64,000 nt of DNA from Streptomyces filipinensis (GTDB lineage Bacteria > Actinomycetota > Actinomycetes > Streptomycetales > Streptomycetaceae). Positions 61,271 to 64,000 of the stretch are shown piece after piece; positions within the stretch are counted from its first letter, which is position 1; each line of letters starts with the position of its first letter. Where the stretch lies: NCBI RefSeq assembly GCF_014649495.1, contig NZ_BMTD01000024.1, forward strand, positions 55,112 to 119,111, written 5' to 3'. The notes beneath the pieces were generated by a model. That model saw only the letters and a program-made list of their open reading frames with translations, was not told where the DNA came from and did no database searches. A program made the translations under genes and the position numbers.

Positions 61271-61709
61271 CGCCCGCGTCTCCGAACGCACCGGGACCGG
61301 TCACGGCTGGCCGGCGTGGGCAGCGAGGCCGCCTCCCTCGCGGGCGGGCGCGTGTGGGTCAACGGCGACCACGGGTCGGCCCGCTCCTGGTACGGCGGAG
61401 CCGTCAAAGCCGCACGCCTCCCAGAATCCGCTCCTGACCGCGTACCCGACAGGCACGCTCGCCCAGTTCGAGGCACACGCCGGCGGCGGCGTGGAAGCAG
61501 TGAACCTCCCCCGCCGCGCCCGGCGGGTGCTCAGCGAGAAGCGCTCGGGTGGCAGCCTGGCGCGGCGCCTCCACCCGACGCGCACCCGGCCGGCGCCGCC
61601 CGGGAGTCATGGTCACGAACTGCGGATCGTGGTGGCGCAGGGCGAACGAACCGGGCTGGCCCCGGAAGGCCCATCCGAGGGCGACCAGGGCTGTCGCGCC
61701 GAAGGTGAA
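61271..61709. other. Intergenic region, no gene supported
   Basis: 439 bases between the IS481 fragment and the HxlR gene. Overlapping open frames in several directions are noise; I recognise nothing. Confidence 0.5.
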
Positions 61710-62123
61710 TCAGGCCGTAACTGGCTGTACCTCCTGAGCGGCCCGCGCGTCGTAGACGTCGCGGGCGTCCAAGACGGCATTGATGTTCTCCTCGGACCAG
61801 ACGCGGATTGCATGCATCAGCGTGGTGACACTCTCACCCAGCCCGGTGGCCGCGTATTCGACCTTCGGCGGAATGGTCGGGTAGACCGTGCGGGTGACGA
61901 GCCCGTCCCGCTCCAGGGCGCGGAGGGTCTGGGTGAGCATCTTCTGAGTGATGCCATCCAGGCGGCGCCGCAGCTCACCAAAGCGCATCGGGCCGCCGGA
62001 CAGCGCGCCCATGACCAGCATCGTCCACTTGTTGGCGAGCACGTCCAGGATCTGACGGGAGGGGCAGGCCGCCAGATAGGCATCCGCGCCGCCGTAGAAA
62101 CGCAGGTTGTCGGTGGTACCCAT
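61710..62123 (-). CDS. HxlR-family transcriptional regulator
   Basis: 137 residues from ATG 62123. HxlR pattern: CPSRQILDVLANKWTMLVMGALSGGPMRFGELRRRLDGITQKMLTQTLRALERDGLVTR with wing VPPKVEYAATGLG-like VYPTIPPKVEYAATGLG. A TATATA box at 62137-62132 lies eight bases upstream of the ATG, so the mRNA is probably leaderless. Divergent from a quinone oxidoreductase gene. Closely comparable to the regulator at 17156-17566. Confidence 0.93.
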   Translation of the reverse strand: MGTTDNLRFYGGADAYLAACPSRQILDVLANKWTMLVMGALSGGPMRFGELRRRLDGITQKMLTQTLRALERDGLVTRTVYPTIPPKVEYAATGLGESVTTLMHAIRVWSEENINAVLDARDVYDARAAQEVQPVTA

Positions 62124-62124
62124 G

Positions 62125-62140
62125 AGGTACCTATATACCT
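62125..62140. promoter_or_regulatory. HxlR operator overlapping -10 box
   Basis: AGGTA-CCTATA-TACCT is a perfect 5-bp inverted repeat covering the presumed TATATA -10 box of the HxlR gene, in the 100-bp divergent region. Binding would block HxlR transcription, which fits autorepression. Confidence 0.6.
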
Positions 62141-62223
62141 TTCAAGTGCCTTCTGTTCAACGGTTACTGACCCGCCGAGGATAGGGACATCCCAAGCAAC
62201 CTTCCGAACAGGAGTGCATGACG

Positions 62224-63165
62224 ATGCGTGCGATCACCCAGAAGTCCTTCGGCGGCCCCGAGGTGCTGGAGCTCATCGACGACGCGCCCGAGCCGGTACC
62301 CGGACCGACGCAAGTCCTGGTCCGGGTCAGGGCGACCAGTGTCAACCCAGTGGAACTGTTCGTCCGCTCCGGCGCCTTCCCGTTGCTGGGCGAGCCGCCT
62401 TTCGTCCTGGGCTGGGACGTCTCCGGGGTGGTGGAGCAGGTCGATCCGGGGGTGCACCGGTTCAAGGTCGGCGACGAGGTCTACGGGATGCCTTACTTCC
62501 CGGCCGCGGCCGGGGCCAACGCCGAGTACCTGGTCGCCCCCGCACGGCAGTTGGCTCGCAAGCCCGTCGGCATCAGCCACGAGGAGGCCGCGGCACTGCC
62601 GCTGGTCGGACTGACCGCCTGGCACGCACTGGTGGAGATCGCGCAGCTGCGGCCGGGGCAACGAGTGCTGATCCACGGCGCGGGCGGCGGGCTCGGACAC
62701 ATCGCGGTGCAACTGGCCAAGCACCTCGGCGCAGAGGTGATCGGCACCGCGAGCGCGGCCAAGCACGACTTCCTTCGCGGGCTGGGCGCGGACCTGCTGA
62801 TCGACTACCGGACCCAGGACTACACCGAGGTGCTCCGAGACGCGCCGGTGGACGCGGTGCTGGAGCCCCTGGGGGGCGGGAACGCCGAGCGTTCCTTCGG
62901 CGTGCTGCGGCGGGGCGGAGTTTTGGTGACGGCGGTGGAGCGGACCAGCACCACCCTGCCGGAACTGGCGGAGGAGTCCGGCGTGCGCTTCGCGGCGGTC
63001 GGCGTGGAGCCGGACCCGGCCGGCCTGGACGCACTGACCGAGCTGGTCGAGGCAGGGAGCCTTCGAGTGCACCTGCAGCAGGTGTTCCCACTGGAGAAGC
63101 TGTCCGAGGCGCACGAGGTGCTGGCCGCGGGCGGCGTGCAGGGCAAACTCTCGATCACGGTCTGA
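62224..63165 (+). CDS. NADP-dependent quinone oxidoreductase (MDR family)
   Basis: 313 residues from ATG 62224, placed nine bases after AGGAG; ATG 62218 is only three bases from it and less likely. MDR pattern: VLVRVRATSVNPVELFVRSG, FVLGWDVSGVVEQVDPGV, EYLVAPARQLARKP and NADP loop VLIHGAGGGLGHIAVQLAKHLGAEVIGTASAAKHDFLRGLGADLLIDY. No zinc ligands. It is a second member of the same subfamily as 38607-39578. Divergent from an HxlR regulator, a common pair in which the reductase is induced by quinones or aldehydes. Confidence 0.93.
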   Translation: MRAITQKSFGGPEVLELIDDAPEPVPGPTQVLVRVRATSVNPVELFVRSGAFPLLGEPPFVLGWDVSGVVEQVDPGVHRFKVGDEVYGMPYFPAAAGANAEYLVAPARQLARKPVGISHEEAAALPLVGLTAWHALVEIAQLRPGQRVLIHGAGGGLGHIAVQLAKHLGAEVIGTASAAKHDFLRGLGADLLIDYRTQDYTEVLRDAPVDAVLEPLGGGNAERSFGVLRRGGVLVTAVERTSTTLPELAEESGVRFAAVGVEPDPAGLDALTELVEAGSLRVHLQQVFPLEKLSEAHEVLAAGGVQGKLSITV

Positions 63166-63392
63166 AGAATCGCGTCAAATCTGATCAGACAGCAGCGTCC
63201 ACCCGCCGCTCGGCCGGAACGCCGTTGTCGAAGCGGGCCCCGGCACGGACCGGAGTGACGAGGTGGCGCCGGTGATCGCGCGCCAGCGACTCCGGGCGGA
63301 CTGGGCGCCAACTGCCACCACCATGTCGTCGAACTCGGCGGCGGAACCGAGTGAGAGGGCGTCCATGACGACGACCCGTCCCTGCCCCCAGC
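63166..63392. other. Intergenic region with decayed sequence
   Basis: On the minus strand a frame ending RHLVTPVRAGARFDNGVP looks protein-like, but there is no start and no family I can name. Treated as decayed sequence. Confidence 0.3.
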
Positions 63393-63510
63393 GACAACTT
63401 CACCCGCCCCGTCGAGGACCGCTCCTTCGAGGACTACGCGCCGGGCACCGTGCACGTCTTCGGCAGCAGGACACTCACCGAGCAGGACATCCTCGACTTC
63501 ACCGAGCGGG
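63393..63510 (+). pseudogene. MaoC-family dehydratase N-terminal fragment
   Basis: The frame reads DNFTRPVEDRSFEDYAPGTV, then HVFGSRTLTEQDILDFTERG. This matches the N-terminal strand-helix of MaoC-like (R)-hydratases (RxFEDYxxGxxxxFGxxxLTExxIxxF). The catalytic HxxxxDP region should follow but the frame degenerates and stops at 63719. Confidence 0.55.
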
Positions 63511-64000
63511 GCCTTGCGCCCTGTGGCTTGTCCGCCTCACCCGTGATGAGTTCCCCCGACTCGGTGTACGACCACCGCGGCGGGCACCGCCACTGGCCTG
63601 ACGCTGCCCTGGCTGCCGCTTCCGCCCGCGCCCAAGGCACACCGGGTCCATGCCGCCGGCGCCCAAGGCCCACCGGGGTCCATGCCGCCCGCCTCCCGGC
63701 CACGGGGACAGCCCCCTGATCTGGGGGGCCGGGAGCTGGCCTACCGCTGCCCGATTGATCCCTGAGGCCGAGCTTTACCCCTGCGGCTGGCCTCTGGGAA
63801 CAGACTTGCCAGTCGGACTCGATCAGCACCATCCGGCTGGCTGCCGGTGGCGCGCTGCCGCTCGGCTTGGCGGTGTCGGTCGGCTGGCAGGCGACAAGGG
63901 CCGCGTGGAGCTGGCTGAGCGGGTTGCGGGCCGCGGCGGGCAGGTCGGTGAGGGCGGTGATCTGGCCGGCGATGCGGCGCAGGTCGGCCGCGTTGCGGCG
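63434..64000 (-). CDS. Possible C-terminal end of a gene entering from the right edge
   Basis: The minus-strand frame is open from the last base of the window to a stop at 63434. The first 50 codons read RRNAADLRRIAGQITALTDLP, then ARNPLSQLHAALVACQPTD, a helical stretch that looks genuine. Beyond about 63830 the sequence is antisense to the MaoC fragment and appears to be noise, so the real C-terminus is probably lost or frameshifted. Family not recognised; the N-terminus lies outside the window. Confidence 0.35.
   Translation of the reverse strand, partial: RRNAADLRRIAGQITALTDLPAAARNPLSQLHAALVACQPTDTAKPSGSAPPAASRMVLIESDWQVCSQRPAAGVKLGLRDQSGSGRPAPGPPDQGAVPVAGRRAAWTPVGLGRRRHGPGVPWARAEAAARAASGQWRCPPRWSYTESGELITGEADKPQGARPRSVKSRMSCSVSVLLPKTCTVPGA

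Noticed and set aside
1..64000. tRNA, rRNA or CRISPR array
   Set aside because: No cloverleaf-like CCA-ended sequence, rRNA block or regularly spaced short identical repeats were noticed; the only regular repeats are the coding TPR units.

Overview
The window is very GC-rich actinomycete DNA, most likely from a Streptomyces or close relative. The signs are strong G/C bias in third codon positions, twin-arginine and lipoprotein signal sequences, abundant GTG starts, and families typical of streptomycetes (HAF-repeat secreted protein, LppU/SCO3897-type membrane protein, I36 inhibitor, ECF41 sigma factor, VMAP conflict system). There is no rRNA, tRNA, core ribosomal or replication gene. Remnants of about eight transposases and many orphan gene fragments lie between intact genes, but no intact transposase does. 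This fits accessory chromosome-arm DNA.

Layout. 0-5 kb: the C-terminal part of an NB-ARC/TPR protein with ten 42-residue repeats, a TnsA-like remnant, an Imm49-like gene, an IS630 remnant and a lipoprotein. 5.5-8 kb: a Tat-secreted multicopper oxidase coupled to a four-helix membrane protein, divergent from a MarR regulator. 8-12.6 kb: a pYEATS-like remnant and a 1354-residue DUF4132-like protein. 13-20 kb: small enzyme/regulator pairs (isochorismatase plus GlxA-type AraC; HxlR divergent from an alpha/beta hydrolase), a SUKH gene, and an ADP-ribosylglycohydrolase next to a rifamycin ADP-ribosyltransferase (Arr). 20-30 kb: transposase debris, GNAT, two secreted proteins, VOC, an XRE/SDR divergent pair, and an SRPBCC/ArsR operon with a clear operator. 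30-33.4 kb: a graveyard holding a second Arr fragment, then a two-gene operon of a TROVE-like/vWA protein and an ARPP-type protein. 33.5-38.3 kb: methyltransferase, PIG-L deacetylase, and an MFS exporter divergent from an XRE-cupin regulator. 38.6-42.2 kb: an ECF41 sigma factor with oxidoreductase, AhpD-like and SnoaL-like genes; the AhpD-like gene has an exact ECF41 promoter motif. 42.4-47.8 kb: LmeA-like protein, MMPL transporter, TetR with operators, and an erythromycin-esterase-like gene. 48-56 kb: a four-gene VMAP conflict system. 56.7-64 kb: cyclophilin, HIT protein, a frameshifted small gene, LppU-like protein, WYL regulator divergent from VOC, HxlR divergent from a quinone oxidoreductase, and broken fragments to the right edge.

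How the genes work together. Two systems stand out. The VMAP cassette (Trypco1-like protein, trypsin-VMAP, MoxR AAA+, and one 1512-residue vWA-pseudokinase-TIR-NB-ARC-TPR protein) looks like a threshold-controlled defence or suicide system whose effector layer is fused into one polypeptide. The TROVE/vWA-ARPP operon looks like an RNA-binding or RNA-quality-control pair. NAD/ADP-ribose chemistry recurs (Arr, ADP-ribosylglycohydrolase, TIR), as do resistance-type enzymes (Arr, Ere-like, MFS, MMPL). Family calls rest on recognising motifs by eye; no database search was run.
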